Origin: Methylobacterium ajmalii
Lineage (GTDB): Bacteria; Pseudomonadota; Alphaproteobacteria; Rhizobiales; Beijerinckiaceae
Direction: 5' to 3'
Assembly: GCF_016613415.1 (NCBI RefSeq)
Contig: NZ_JACWCT010000033.1
Span: forward strand, 1 to 64,000
DNA length: 64,000 nucleotides
Of the stretch, positions 8,245 to 17,829 are shown one piece after another (within the stretch, counting starts at the first letter, position 1; each line of letters begins with the position of its first letter). The notes beneath the pieces were generated by a model. The model worked only from the letters and a program-made list of their open reading frames with translations. It was not told where the DNA came from and ran no database searches. Both the position numbers and the translations under genes were made by a program.

Positions 8245-10143
8245 GTGCCGCGCGGGGCGGCCGTGACCGGCTGGCGCGCCCTGCCGCGCTCGCCGGCGCT
8301 GCCCTGGCTCCTGGGGCTCGCCGCGGTGCTGGCCGCCGCGGTGCTGGCCGGCCGCCACGCCGAGCGGGCGGCGCTCGCGGACGTGCGGCGCTCGGCCACC
8401 GCGACGCTCGCGCTCCACGTCGCCGCCTTCCGCACCGAGATGCAGAAGCAGGGTTCGCTGCCGCTCGCGCTCGCCAGCGACCCGGAGATCGCCGCGGTGG
8501 TCGGCGCCTCGCCCGACCCGGCCCTCGTCGCCCGGGTCGACGACCGCCTCGCCGAGATCGCCCGGGCGTCGGGCGCGGCGGTCGTCTACGTCATCCGCCG
8601 GGACGGGCGGGCGGTCGCGGCGAGCAATGCCGGCGAGCCGGGCAGCTTCGTCGGGGCGATGTACGCCTTCCGGCCCTACTTCCAGCAGGCGCTCGCCGAG
8701 GGGGCCGGGCGCCAGTTCGCCCTCGGCACCGTCAGCGGCCGGCCCGGCCTCTATCTCAGCCGCCGGGTCGCCGGGCCCGGCGGGCAGACCGGGGTGGTGG
8801 TGGTCAAGGTCGAGTTCGACGCCATCGAGGCCGCCTGGCGAAAAGGGGCCGAGACCGGCGGCGAGACCGTGATGGTGACCGATCCCCGCGGCATCGTGCT
8901 GGTGGCGAGCGAGCCGGCCTGGCGCTTCGGAGCCCTGCGGCCGGTGCCCGACGACGAGCGCCGGCTGATCCGCGAGCGGCTGGAATTCGGCGAGGCGCCG
9001 CTCCAGGCGCTGCCGCTGCACCCGGCGGCCAACGGGACCCTGGTGCGGGTCGGCCACGGGGCCGAGCCGGCGCGCCTCGCCATGCCCCTCGACGCCGCGA
9101 TCCCGGGCACCACCTGGCGACTCCACACCCTGACGCGGATCGGCGTGGCGGTGGCCCGCGAGCGGATCCAGGCCCAGGTCATCGCCGGCCTGATGGTCGG
9201 CCTCGCCTGCCTCGGCCTCGCCGAGATCGTCGGGCGCCGCCGGCGCCTGCGGGCGAGCCTCGCCGAGGCGGCGGCGCGGCGCACCGAGCTGGAGGCGCGG
9301 GTCCGCGAGCGGACCCGGGCGCTGACGGAGGCCAACCAGAAGCTCAAGGGCGAGATCGCCGAGCGCCGGCGGGCGGAGGCCGAGCGCCAGCGCCTCGGGC
9401 GCGAGCTCGCCCATGCGGGCCGCCTCGCCGCGCTCGGCCAGTTCGCCGCCAGCATGGCGCACGAGATCAACCAGCCGCTCGCGGCGATCCGCTCCTACGC
9501 CGACAATGCCGGCATCCTGATCCAGCGCGAGCGTCTGCCGGAGGCGAGCGAGAACCTCGCGGCGGTGGGCCGCCTGACCGAGCGCATCGCCGGCCTGACC
9601 CGCCAGCTCAAGGGCTTCGCCCGCAAGGCCTCGGGCCGGCGCGATCCGGTCGCGCTCGCCGGCGTGGTTCGGTCGAGCCTCGAGGTGGTGGATGGGCGGC
9701 TCGCCGGCATCGCCCTCGACCTCGCGCTGCCCGAACCCTCGCCCTATGTGCTGGGGGAGGGGCCGCGGGTGGAGCAGGTCGTCGTCAACCTGGTGCAGAA
9801 CGCCCTCGACGCGGTCGCGGGCGTCGCCGATCCCCGCGTCACCGTGACGGTGCGGGTCGCGGGGGAGCGCGCGGTGCTGGAGGTGGGCGACAACGGCGGC
9901 GGCCTGCCCGACGGAGGCGCCCAGGTGTTCGACGCCTTCTTCACCACCAAGACCGGCGGCCTCGGCCTCGGCCTCGCCATCTCGCGCGGCATCGTCGAGG
10001 ATTACGGCGGCAGCCTCTCGGCCGGCGCCTCGCCGCAGGGCGGGGCGCTGTTCCGGGTCGAGCTGCCGCTGGCCCCCACCCCGCCCGCCGGATCCGGGAC
10101 GCCCGGACCCCGCAAACCCGCAACCGAGGGAACCGCCGCATGA
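8245..10143 (+). CDS. dctB: C4-dicarboxylate sensor histidine kinase DctB
   Basis: Membrane kinase that detects periplasmic C4-dicarboxylates and phosphorylates DctD. Layout: membrane segment at about 17-36, periplasmic double-PAS-like sensor about 37-305, second membrane segment near 310-330, a helical linker, the HisKA dimerisation domain with the phosphorylated His406 in MAHEINQPLAAI, and the ATPase domain with NLVQNALDAV, GDNGGGLPDG and GLGLGLAISRG. Length 632 fits DctB. GTG at 8245 gives the longest form; GTG at 8263 is an alternative, and neither has a strong ribosome site. The stop overlaps the dctD start (ATGA), so the pair is translationally coupled. Confidence 0.93.
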   Translation: MPRGAAVTGWRALPRSPALPWLLGLAAVLAAAVLAGRHAERAALADVRRSATATLALHVAAFRTEMQKQGSLPLALASDPEIAAVVGASPDPALVARVDDRLAEIARASGAAVVYVIRRDGRAVAASNAGEPGSFVGAMYAFRPYFQQALAEGAGRQFALGTVSGRPGLYLSRRVAGPGGQTGVVVVKVEFDAIEAAWRKGAETGGETVMVTDPRGIVLVASEPAWRFGALRPVPDDERRLIRERLEFGEAPLQALPLHPAANGTLVRVGHGAEPARLAMPLDAAIPGTTWRLHTLTRIGVAVARERIQAQVIAGLMVGLACLGLAEIVGRRRRLRASLAEAAARRTELEARVRERTRALTEANQKLKGEIAERRRAEAERQRLGRELAHAGRLAALGQFAASMAHEINQPLAAIRSYADNAGILIQRERLPEASENLAAVGRLTERIAGLTRQLKGFARKASGRRDPVALAGVVRSSLEVVDGRLAGIALDLALPEPSPYVLGEGPRVEQVVVNLVQNALDAVAGVADPRVTVTVRVAGERAVLEVGDNGGGLPDGGAQVFDAFFTTKTGGLGLGLAISRGIVEDYGGSLSAGASPQGGALFRVELPLAPTPPAGSGTPGPRKPATEGTAA

Positions 10144-11480
10144 GCGTGCCGTCCGACCGCGTGGTCTTCGTCGACGACGAGGAGGAGGTGCGCCGGGCCA
10201 ACGGCCAGAGCCTCGACCTCGCGGGCTTTTCCGTCGAAACCCATGGCGACGCCGAATCGGCCCTGCGGGCGGTCCTCGCCGATCCGCCGGGGGTCGTCGT
10301 CACCGACGTGCGCCTGCCGGGCCTCGACGGGCTCGGGCTGTTCTCCGCCCTGCAGGAGGCCGATCCCGAGCTGCCGGTGATCCTGATCACCGGCCACGGC
10401 GACATCACCATGGCGGTGCGGGCGATGCGGGCCGGCGCCTACGACTTCCTGGCCAAGCCCTACCCGGCCGAGACGCTGGTCGCCTCGGTGCGGCGCGCGC
10501 TGGAGCGCCGCAAGCTGGTGATCGAGAACCGCTCCCTGCGTTCCCGCCTCGATGCCGCGGTGGCGGAGGACCCGGCCTTCCTCGGCGTCTCGCCGGCGAT
10601 CACCCGCCTGCGCCAGTTCGTGCGCGAGGTGGCCGAGGCCGACGTCGACGTGATGGTGCTGGGCGAGACCGGCTCGGGCAAGGAGGTGGTGGCGAGCGCG
10701 CTCCACCGCTGGAGCCGGCGCGCCAAGGGCAACTTCGTCGCGATGAATTGCGGCGCGCTCCCCGACACCGTGGTCGAGAGCGAATTGTTCGGCCACGAGG
10801 CCGGCGCCTTCACGGGTGCGCTCAAGAAGCGGGTCGGGCGCATCGCGCATGCGGACGGCGGCACGCTGTTCCTCGACGAGATCGAGAGCATGGCGCTGAC
10901 CATCCAGGTCAAGCTCCTGCGGGTGCTGCAGGAGCGGGTGGTGGAGCCGCTCGGCACCAACGCGGTCCAGCCCGTCGACATGCGGGTGGTGGCCGCGACC
11001 AAGATCGACCTCGGTCAAGCGGCTGCGCAAGGGACGTTCCGGGACGACCTCTACTACCGCCTGAACGTCGTCTCGGTGGCGATCCCGCCGTTGCGCGAGC
11101 GGCGCGAGGACGTGGCGTTGCTGTTCGAGCACTTCCTGCGCAAGGCCGCCGCCCGCTTCAACCGCGAGCCGCCGCCGGTCACCCCGTCGATCCGCGAGCA
11201 CCTGAGCCGGCACGACTGGCCCGGCAACGTGCGCGAGCTCGGCCATTTCGCCGAGCGCTGCGCGCTCGGCCTCACCCCGGCCGGTCCGGCCCAGGCCGAG
11301 CCGGCGAAGGCGGCGACGCTCGCCGAGCAGATGGACCGCCACGAGCGCGGCCTGATCCGCGACGAGCTGATCATGGCCGGCGGCGATGTCCGGGTGGCGG
11401 CCGAGGCGCTCGGGACACCCCGAAAGACCCTCTACGACAAGATCGCCCGCCACGGCCTCGACCCGAACGACTATCGCTGA
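10140..11480 (+). CDS. dctD: Sigma-54-dependent response regulator DctD
   Basis: Activator of dctA transcription. Receiver domain at 1-125 with phospho-acceptor Asp56 (VVVTDVRLPG) and Lys106. The central AAA+ domain has Walker A GETGSGKE at 175-182, the sigma-54 contact loop GAFTGA at 222-227 and Walker B GGTLFLDEIE at 240-249. The C-terminal Fis-type helix-turn-helix includes AAEALGTPRKTLYDKI. Length 446 is normal and every key residue is present. It overlaps dctB by four bases. Its end lies only nine bases from the end of the convergent methyltransferase gene. Confidence 0.95.
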   Translation: MSVPSDRVVFVDDEEEVRRANGQSLDLAGFSVETHGDAESALRAVLADPPGVVVTDVRLPGLDGLGLFSALQEADPELPVILITGHGDITMAVRAMRAGAYDFLAKPYPAETLVASVRRALERRKLVIENRSLRSRLDAAVAEDPAFLGVSPAITRLRQFVREVAEADVDVMVLGETGSGKEVVASALHRWSRRAKGNFVAMNCGALPDTVVESELFGHEAGAFTGALKKRVGRIAHADGGTLFLDEIESMALTIQVKLLRVLQERVVEPLGTNAVQPVDMRVVAATKIDLGQAAAQGTFRDDLYYRLNVVSVAIPPLRERREDVALLFEHFLRKAAARFNREPPPVTPSIREHLSRHDWPGNVRELGHFAERCALGLTPAGPAQAEPAKAATLAEQMDRHERGLIRDELIMAGGDVRVAAEALGTPRKTLYDKIARHGLDPNDYR

Positions 11481-11489
11481 GGCTCAACC

Positions 11490-12249
11490 TCAGCTCGGCG
11501 GCACGAGAGCCGTGGCCTCGAAGAAGGTATAGGCGACGCTGCCCTCCGGCCCCGCCTCGCGGTCGAGCGCGGCGAGGCCCGCATCGAAGGCCGGCCCGGA
11601 TCGCCTCCTCGCGGATGCCCGCGACCATCGCCGCGAAGGTGCGACGCACGAAGCCCGCGGCAAGGTCCGGCCGACTGCCATCGGCGTAGATTGGGCGCGG
11701 CCGGACCTCGATCTCCGGATCGCAGCCCGCCCTGCGTTGCAGCGCCACCTGGCATGCAATGGCGGCCCGCGCCGCCGTGTCCTCCGGATGCAGCAGGACC
11801 GATCCGTGATCGCCCTCGATCACCGTCAGGCTCCCGCCCGGCCGCACCACGCGGCGCAACTCGGCCAGGACCGCCGGGGGATCGGGAAGGTGCTCCAGCA
11901 CGAAGCAGACGAAGGCATGATCGAAGCTCGCCCGCGGGAAGGGCAGGGCCCGGAGATCGGCCTGCCGCAGCGTCGGCACGGGCAGGCCGGCGGCCCGGAT
12001 TCGCGTCTGCGCCTCCGCGAGAGAGGCCGCGGCGATGTCGACGCAGGTGAGCACCGCGTCGGGATTCTGCCGCAGGAGCGGGATCGTCTGGGCGCCGACG
12101 CCGCTGCCCGCCTCCAGCACCGTGCCGCCGGCGGGATAGCGGGCGCCGCGATGCAGCCGCGATTCCAGCGTCGCCGCCCGGTCGCACAGGCGCGCCTGTT
12201 CCGTCGCCGCGTAGCCGTGAACGTAGTCGTGGTCCCGTCCCATCCGCAT
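11490..12249 (-). pseudogene. SAM-dependent methyltransferase, frameshifted near its C-terminus
   Basis: The N-terminal about 215 residues form an intact class I methyltransferase: motif I VLEAGSGVGAQT near residue 43-54, the acidic ribose contact CVDIAAAS, and the later FVCFVLEHLPDP and RVVRPGGSL. Around position 11597 the reading frame changes: the expected ending FDAGLAALDREAGPEG to ATALVPPS lies in another frame that stops at 11490. The 760-nt span is one base away from a multiple of three, consistent with a single-base indel. Read literally, translation would run on with an unrelated Arg-rich tail to 11371, antisense to dctD. Either a young pseudogene or a sequencing error; the substrate is unknown. 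Confidence 0.75.
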
Positions 12250-12312
12250 CCTCCCGGTCGGGGACGATCCTCGCCCGGAGCGGCGACGGGGGTCTTGAAC
12301 GCGATTGCGGCT

Positions 12313-13138
12313 TCAGGCGAGGGTGGCGCGGCAGCGGGCCGGCGTGACCCCGTACTGGCGGACGAAGGCGCGGGTCATGTGGCTCTGGTCGGCGCAGCCC
12401 GCCTCCGCCGCGGCCGCCGCCGGCCCGGATCCGGCCCGGATCCGGCCGCGAGGAGGCGGCGCGCCAGGCGGACGCGCTGCTGGCCCAGGTAGGCGTGCGG
12501 CGTCGTCCCCACCGCCCGGGCAGAGCCGCAAAGGAACTGGAAGCGGCTGACCCCCGACAGCCCGGCGAGTTCGGCGAGGGGCACGGGTCTCTTCGGGCGC
12601 CTCCTCCAGCCGTCGCAGCGCCCGGGCGGCGGCGGACCGCGGCGTGGAGCCGGGCGGCTGCCGAAGCGGGCAAACAGCGGTACGAGGACCCGGACGAGTT
12701 CCTGCTCGACCGCGAGGGGATCGGGCCGGTCCATCGCGAACAGTCCGAAGAGCCCGGTGACGCCCCTTGCGAGGGCTGGATCGCGGAGCGCCGGGCGGGC
12801 GAATTCGACACCCTTGCGTCGCTCGTCCGGGAGAAGGTCGGCGAGGCGGGACGGGTCGAGATAGGCCATCCGCAAGGCCCGGACGGCCGAGCGGACCGGC
12901 AAGCCGTCGTGGATCTCGCCCGGGTTGACGGTGATGATGTCGCCAGCCACCGCCTCGACGGCGCCGAGGCCGCTCCAGGAGCGGTGAGCGCCGGTCGCCA
13001 CGACGCCGAAGCCGAAATGGTCGTGAGCGTGGCGCGGAAAGGCGCGGTCGGACGAGACCGAGACTGCCTCGAGGCCGGGCAGGCCGCTGCGGTGTTGCCG
13101 CGCCCTGTGCCGCTCGTCCTGCCTGCCGGCTTCCCCAC
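12313..13138 (-). pseudogene. AraC-family regulator broken by an 11-bp duplication and other shifts
   Basis: Remains of a transcription regulator with an N-terminal cupin-type sensor (HAHDHFGFGV, then VNPGEIHDG) and a C-terminal double helix-turn-helix (LAELAGLSGVSRFQFL, then ADQSHMTRAFVRQYGVTPA). The two HTH halves are in different frames because of a tandem 11-bp duplication (12420-12441); removing one unit restores the frame exactly. The N-terminal frame has no ATG, GTG or TTG before an upstream stop at 13158-13160; a GTG at 13138 is in a different frame, implying a further indel near 13085. The middle (about 12560-12650) may also shift. It is a non-functional gene unless reads are wrong. 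Confidence 0.8.
12420..12441. repeat. Tandem 11-bp duplication inside the AraC gene
   Basis: Two exact copies of CCGGCCCGGAT at 12420-12430 and 12431-12441, followed by a partial third (CCGGCC). Deleting one copy rejoins the two helix-turn-helix halves of the AraC regulator in one frame. This is a typical slippage duplication. Confidence 0.85.
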
Positions 13139-13186
13139 CCGCGATCCGCCGGCAGAGTTATCCGCCGCCGGTGCCCAAACGCGAAG

Positions 13187-13208
13187 AGCCCGGCCGTGAG
13201 GCCGGGCT
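13187..13208 (-). terminator. Hairpin terminator of the outer-membrane protein gene
   Basis: Perfect 9-bp stem AGCCCGGCC / GGCCGGGCT with loop GTGA, 30 bases after the stop of the gene at 13239. On the minus strand it is followed by TCTTCGCGTTTG, a modest T-rich tail. A good candidate intrinsic terminator. Confidence 0.65.
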
Positions 13209-13238
13209 CCGCTCCGTCCGAGGACGGAAAGTCGGGTC

Positions 13239-14150
13239 TTAGTACGAGCCGAACTTGTAGTTCAGGCCGGCGCGGACGACCGCGAACTCGGTCTCGCGAC
13301 GGTAGAGGTTGGCCGGACCGACCGACACGACGCCCGGCGAGAACACCGAGTACTGCGTGCCGTTGACGGTCTGGGCGAACACACCGTTGTTGCGGTTGCC
13401 CTGATCCAGGTTCACGTACAGGCCTTCGACCTTGAGGGTCACGGCCGACGAACGGAAGAAGTTCAGGAACGAGTCGGTGGGCAGAGCGTACTCGACGCCG
13501 CCGCCGACGGCCCAGCCGGTCTGGAAGGTGTCGCGCGAGCTGTTCGGCAGGCCGAAGTCGCGACCGCCACCCGAGCCGTAGGCGAAACCGCCGGTGGCGT
13601 ACACGAGGGTGCGGTCCCAGGCGTAGCCGAGGCGGCCGCGCACGGTGCCGAAGAAGTCCAGGCCCGAGATGCCGTTCGGGTTGAAGACCAGGGTGCCCGG
13701 GTTGATGGCGCCGCCGGCGACGGTGGCGAAGGCGTACTGGTTGCGGCTGCGACCGAAGTCGACGTACTGGGCGTCGGCCTCGATGCCCACGACCACGCCC
13801 GAGCCCGGGGTGAACTGGTAGTTGTAGCCGATCTGGCCGCCGCCGACGAAGCCGTCGTTGCTGTTGCGGTTGCCGAAGGCGAGCACGCCGGTGGTCGGGG
13901 CGCCGGCGGCGGTCACGAACACGCTGCTGGCGGCGTTGACGCCGGCCGGCACGCCGACGACGGTGGGGGCGCGGGTGTCAGCGGTGTTGAAGCCGTAACC
14001 GGCGTTGAAACCGGCGTAGAAGCCGGTCCAGGTGAAGACCGGCACCGGGGTGAAGACCGGCGGCGGGGCGACGCGGCGCGGCAGGTCCGCGGCCGAAGCG
14101 GCGGCGGTCAGCGCGGTGAAGGCAGCGAAAGCACTCAGGAGTTTCTTCAT
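13239..14150 (-). CDS. Outer-membrane beta-barrel protein (Omp31/OmpA-like porin family)
   Basis: Secreted barrel protein of the type abundant in Rhizobiales outer membranes. Signal peptide 1-21 ends AASA, followed by DLPRR and a Pro-rich link. The barrel starts at WTGFYAGFNAGYGF and shows alternating strands with many Gly and aromatic residues (GGGQIGYNYQF, GTVRGRLGYAWDR, GWAVGGGVEYAL). It ends in RAGLNYKFGSY, the expected final strand. Length 303. It is transcribed alone, with a strong hairpin terminator 30 bases downstream and a GGGGACC stretch before the ATG. Specific function (porin, adhesin or structural) cannot be told. Confidence 0.85.
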   Translation of the reverse strand: MKKLLSAFAAFTALTAAASAADLPRRVAPPPVFTPVPVFTWTGFYAGFNAGYGFNTADTRAPTVVGVPAGVNAASSVFVTAAGAPTTGVLAFGNRNSNDGFVGGGQIGYNYQFTPGSGVVVGIEADAQYVDFGRSRNQYAFATVAGGAINPGTLVFNPNGISGLDFFGTVRGRLGYAWDRTLVYATGGFAYGSGGGRDFGLPNSSRDTFQTGWAVGGGVEYALPTDSFLNFFRSSAVTLKVEGLYVNLDQGNRNNGVFAQTVNGTQYSVFSPGVVSVGPANLYRRETEFAVVRAGLNYKFGSY

Positions 14151-14352
14151 GATGGTCCCCAGCAGGTTCCCCTATCGAAACCAAGCTAGACCATTTCCGT
14201 GGCGCGCGATGTAGCAGTTAGGTCACATCGGGGAGGCAACGACACGGCCGACGGCCGGGCTTCCGCGGGAAATGTCAAGCCTGCCGGCAAACGATCCAAG
14301 GGATCCACCGGGCGGCGGTGGCGCGGATGCGGGCAGGGACGAAGGTCCGGCA

Positions 14353-15678
14353 TCACACCGGCGGCGTGCCGTTGGCGGCGAGCACCGCCCCGGCGAGGTA
14401 GAGCGAGCCGCAGATCAGCACCCGGGGCGGGCGCTCCCAGGCCCGGTCGCCGAGCGAGGCGAGCGCCGCCTCGAGGCTCGGGGCCGTCGCGGCCGTGAGG
14501 CCGGCCCGGCCGGCGATCTCCGCCACCTCCTCGGGCGGCCGCGCCGCCATTTGGCTGGCGAGGGGCACCGCCACCAGGAAGCGGGCGAGCCCGCTGAAAT
14601 TGGCCAGGAACCCTTCCGCGTCCTTGGTGCCGAGCAGCGCCGAGACGAGGACCAGGGGCGCGTCGCCCCGCTCCTGCAGGTCGGCCATCGCGGCGGCGAG
14701 GATGCGCCCGCCATCGACGTTGTGGCCGCCGTCGAGCCAGAGTTCCGAGCCCGGCGGCAGCAGGCCGGCGAGACGGCCCTGGCGCAGGCGCTGGAGCCGG
14801 CCCGGCCACTCGACGGCGGAAAGCCCGGCCTCGAACGCCTCGGTGCCGATGTCGCCGAAGCCCGCGGCGCGCAAGGCCGCGATCGCCGTACCGGCATTGA
14901 CGATCTGGTGGCGCCCGGCGAGCTTCGGCCGCGGCAGGTCGAGGAGCCCGTCCTCGTCCTGGTAGACCAGCCGGCCGCGCTCCTCGTGGGCGGAGAAATC
15001 CTGGTTGCCGACGAGGATCGGCGTGGCGCCGACCGCCTCGGCCCGGGCGCAGAGCACCGCGTCGGCCTGGGCGTAGTCCTGCGGGGCGATCACCGCCGGG
15101 CAGCCGCGCTTGAAGATGCCGGCCTTCTCGCCCGCCACCGCCTCGACGGTGTCGCCGAGATACTCGGCATGGTCGCGGCCGATCGGCGTCACCACGGCGC
15201 AGGCCGGCCGGTCGATGACGTTGGTGGCGTCGACTCGGCCGCCGAGCCCGACCTCGAGCAGCAGCACGTCGGCGGGCGCCTCGGAGAACAGCAGCAGGGC
15301 CGCCGCGGTGGTGATCTCGAACACCGTGATGGGGGCGCCGGCATTCACCGCCTCGCAGCGGGCGAAGGCTTCGGCCAGCCGGTCCTCGGGCACGAAGCGG
15401 CCGCCGCCGACGGCGCCGAGCCGGATGCGCTCGTGGAAGCGCACGAGGTGGGGCGAGGTGTAGACGTGGGCCGAGAGGCCGCCGGCCTCCAGGATCGCCC
15501 GCATGGTGGCGATGGTCGAGCCCTTGCCGTTGGTGCCGGCGACGTGGATCACCGGCGGCAGCCGCCGCTCCGGGTGGCCCAGCGCCGCGAGCAGGCGCTC
15601 GATCCGTCCGAGCGACAAATCGATGGTGCGCGGATGCAGGGCCAGGAAGCGCGCCATCAAGGCGTCGGAGGATTCCAT
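14353..15678 (-). CDS. folC: Folylpolyglutamate synthase / dihydrofolate synthase
   Basis: Adds glutamate to dihydropteroate and folates in the cytosol. The ATP-binding loop AGTNGKGST is at 47-55, the Mur-ligase-like glycine loop LLEVGLGGRVDATN follows, and the C-terminal domain has LWLDGGHNVDGG. The frame is open further upstream to 15795, but that stretch is Arg/Pro-rich without homology; ATG at 15678 (MESSDALMARF) gives the usual 441 residues. It is the third gene of trpA-accD-folC, an order common in alphaproteobacteria, with a gap of about 150 bases after accD. Confidence 0.94.
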   Translation of the reverse strand: MESSDALMARFLALHPRTIDLSLGRIERLLAALGHPERRLPPVIHVAGTNGKGSTIATMRAILEAGGLSAHVYTSPHLVRFHERIRLGAVGGGRFVPEDRLAEAFARCEAVNAGAPITVFEITTAAALLLFSEAPADVLLLEVGLGGRVDATNVIDRPACAVVTPIGRDHAEYLGDTVEAVAGEKAGIFKRGCPAVIAPQDYAQADAVLCARAEAVGATPILVGNQDFSAHEERGRLVYQDEDGLLDLPRPKLAGRHQIVNAGTAIAALRAAGFGDIGTEAFEAGLSAVEWPGRLQRLRQGRLAGLLPPGSELWLDGGHNVDGGRILAAAMADLQERGDAPLVLVSALLGTKDAEGFLANFSGLARFLVAVPLASQMAARPPEEVAEIAGRAGLTAATAPSLEAALASLGDRAWERPPRVLICGSLYLAGAVLAANGTPPV

Positions 15679-15828
15679 CGGGGTGTTCCGCGGGGTCTTC
15701 CATCCGGCCCGCCGCCGGTGCGGCGGGCGCGGGAGGGGATCATACGACGACCGGGCGAGCGGACGGCAAGGCCGAGATCGGCCCCCGCGCGGCATATAGC
15801 GGGAGCGCGATCCGGGGATGGGCCCGGA

Positions 15829-16785
15829 TCAGGCCGGGACGGCGCGGGATTCGGGCTTCGGCTCGGCCTTCGACTCGGGCCTGGCCTCGGCCTTCGGCTC
15901 GGGCACCGCCTCGGCCGGGGCCGCGACCGGGACCTGCATCAGGAGCCCGCACAGGCCCGCGATGGTCGTCTTCATCTCGCGGCGGTGGACGACCTGGTCC
16001 ACCATGCCGTGCTCCTTCAGGTACTCGGCGCGCTGGAAGCCGTCGGGCAGCTTCTCGCGGATGGTCTGCTCGATCACCCGCGGGCCGGCAAAGCCGATGA
16101 GCGCACCCGGCTCGGCGAGGTGGACATCGCCGAGCATGGCGTAGGAGGCGGTGACGCCGCCGGTGGTCGGGTTGGTCAGCACCACGACGTAGGGCAGGCG
16201 GGCGTTGTTCAGCCGGCGCACCGCCACCGTGGTGCGGGGCATCTGCATCAGCGACAGGATGCCCTCCTGCATCCGCGCCCCGCCCGAGGCCGCGAACAGC
16301 ACGTAGGGCGTGCGCTTCTCGAGCGCCGTCTCGGCGCCGCGCACGAAGGCCTCGCCGGCCGCCATGCCGAGCGAGCCGCCCATGAAGCCGAAATCCTGCA
16401 CCGCCAGCGTCATCGGCAGGCCGGCGACGCGGCCGTACCCGACCTTGAAGGCGTCGGTCATGCCGGTCTTGGCCCGGGCGTCCTTCAGCCGGTCGGCGTA
16501 GCGCTTCTCGTCGCGGAACTTCAGCGGATCGGCCGGCGCGTCGGGCAGCGGCACGTCGAGCCACGTGCCCTGGTCGAACATCAGCTTCAGGCGCTGCTGG
16601 GCGGTGATGCGCAGGTGGTGCTCCGAGCCGGGAATCACCCAGCCGTTGGCCTCCACCTCCTTGTGGAAGACCATCTGGCCGGTCTCCGGGCATTTCACCC
16701 AGAGGTTCTCCGGCGTCTCGCGCTTGAACAGCGTCTTGATCTTCGGGCGCACGACCTCGGAGATCCAGTTCATCGCCTCGACCAT
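15829..16785 (-). CDS. accD: Acetyl-CoA carboxylase carboxyltransferase beta subunit
   Basis: With AccA, transfers the carboxyl group from biotin to acetyl-CoA, the first step of fatty acid synthesis. The carboxyltransferase core is clear ([45 protein letters not shown]). The N-terminal zinc-ribbon region keeps its outline ([13 protein letters not shown]) but only one of the four expected cysteines, so it probably does not bind zinc in the usual way. The last 30 residues are a Pro/Glu/Ala/Lys-rich low-complexity tail absent from E. coli AccD. Length 318. It follows trpA after 50 bases. Confidence 0.95.
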   Translation of the reverse strand: MVEAMNWISEVVRPKIKTLFKRETPENLWVKCPETGQMVFHKEVEANGWVIPGSEHHLRITAQQRLKLMFDQGTWLDVPLPDAPADPLKFRDEKRYADRLKDARAKTGMTDAFKVGYGRVAGLPMTLAVQDFGFMGGSLGMAAGEAFVRGAETALEKRTPYVLFAASGGARMQEGILSLMQMPRTTVAVRRLNNARLPYVVVLTNPTTGGVTASYAMLGDVHLAEPGALIGFAGPRVIEQTIREKLPDGFQRAEYLKEHGMVDQVVHRREMKTTIAGLCGLLMQVPVAAPAEAVPEPKAEARPESKAEPKPESRAVPA

Positions 16786-16835
16786 GATCGCTCCTCGGTC
16801 GTCGGAATCGTATCGGTTCTAGATGGGGACGCGGC

Positions 16836-17666
16836 TCAGCCGGCGCGACCGGCGCGCACCCCGGCCGCGAGTTCGCGCACCAGCGCCGTCACCGCCTCGA
16901 CCGCGGCCGCGCCACCCCGGCCCTCACCGTCGAGGGTGCGGGCGAGCGTGTCGACGATCGCCGAGCCCACCACCACGCCATCGGCATAGCGGGCGATCGA
17001 GGCGGCGTGCTCGCCGGTCTTGACGCCGAAGCCGACCACCACCGGCAGGTCGGTGTGGCGGCGGATGCGCTCGACCGCGCCGCCGACCACGCCGAAATCC
17101 GGGGTCGCGGTGCCGGTGATGCCGGTGATCGAGACGTAGTAGACGAAGCCCGAGGTGTTCGCGAGCACGGCGGGCAGGCGCGCCTCGTCGGTGGTCGGCG
17201 TGGCGAGCCGGATGAAGGCGAGGCCGGCCTCGAGCGTCGGAAGACAGAGCTCGTCGTCCTCCTCCGGCGGCAGGTCGACGACGATCAGCCCGTCGATGCC
17301 GGCCGCCTTGGCCTCGTCGAGAAAGCGGGCGACGCCGTAGATGTAGATCGGGTTGTAGTAGCCCATCAGGATCACCGGCGTACCGGCATTCTCGGCCCGG
17401 AAGCGGCGCACCAGCTCCAGGGTGCCGGCGAGCGTCTGGCCGATCTTCAGGGCGCGCAGGCCCGCCGCCTGGATCGCCGGGCCGTCCGCCATCGGGTCGG
17501 TGAACGGCAGGCCGAACTCGACGATGTCGGCGCCGGCCTCCGGCAGGGCGCGCAGCACCTGAAGCGAGGTATCGGGGTCGGGATCGCCCGCCATCACGTA
17601 GGTGACGAGGGCGGCGCGGTTCTCCGCACGGCAGCGGGCGAAGGTATCGGCGAGACGGGTGGTCAT
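16836..17666 (-). CDS. trpA: Tryptophan synthase alpha chain
   Basis: Cleaves indole-3-glycerol phosphate to indole and glyceraldehyde 3-phosphate. Catalytic residues are in place: Glu50 ([11 protein letters not shown]) and Asp61 (MADGP). The phosphate-binding loops GFGVKTGEH and [11 protein letters not shown] are present. An open frame reaches 18005 but crosses the neighbouring acetyltransferase gene; ATG at 17666 behind a GGAGG site gives the standard 276 residues. It heads the trpA-accD-folC string. The partners usually found just upstream, trpF and trpB, are absent here, so the beta subunit is encoded elsewhere. Confidence 0.96.
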   Translation of the reverse strand: MTTRLADTFARCRAENRAALVTYVMAGDPDPDTSLQVLRALPEAGADIVEFGLPFTDPMADGPAIQAAGLRALKIGQTLAGTLELVRRFRAENAGTPVILMGYYNPIYIYGVARFLDEAKAAGIDGLIVVDLPPEEDDELCLPTLEAGLAFIRLATPTTDEARLPAVLANTSGFVYYVSITGITGTATPDFGVVGGAVERIRRHTDLPVVVGFGVKTGEHAASIARYADGVVVGSAIVDTLARTLDGEGRGGAAAVEAVTALVRELAAGVRAGRAG

Positions 17667-17829
17667 GCGATCTCTCAGGCCTCCGGGAGCGGCGGCCAGC
17701 GTGTCGATCACGCGCGGGCTCGGGGCGGGGCGAAGCCGTCGCGCTACACCATTGGGGAGCCGAGGTGAAGCCGGCCCGGCGCGGCGGCGCGGCCGCGTGG
17801 GCCGTCGGGCCACCCGGCGCGGGCGTGCC

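Noticed and set aside
14272..16989. 905-codon plus-strand frame over folC and accD
   Set aside because: Antisense to two well-identified genes; composition is His/Arg/Gly/Ala-rich without motifs.
17735..17765. tRNA-like string (read in reverse GGCTCCCCAATGGTGTAGC)
   Set aside because: Resembles only the 5' part of a tRNA; no anticodon arm, T-loop or acceptor pairing can be built.
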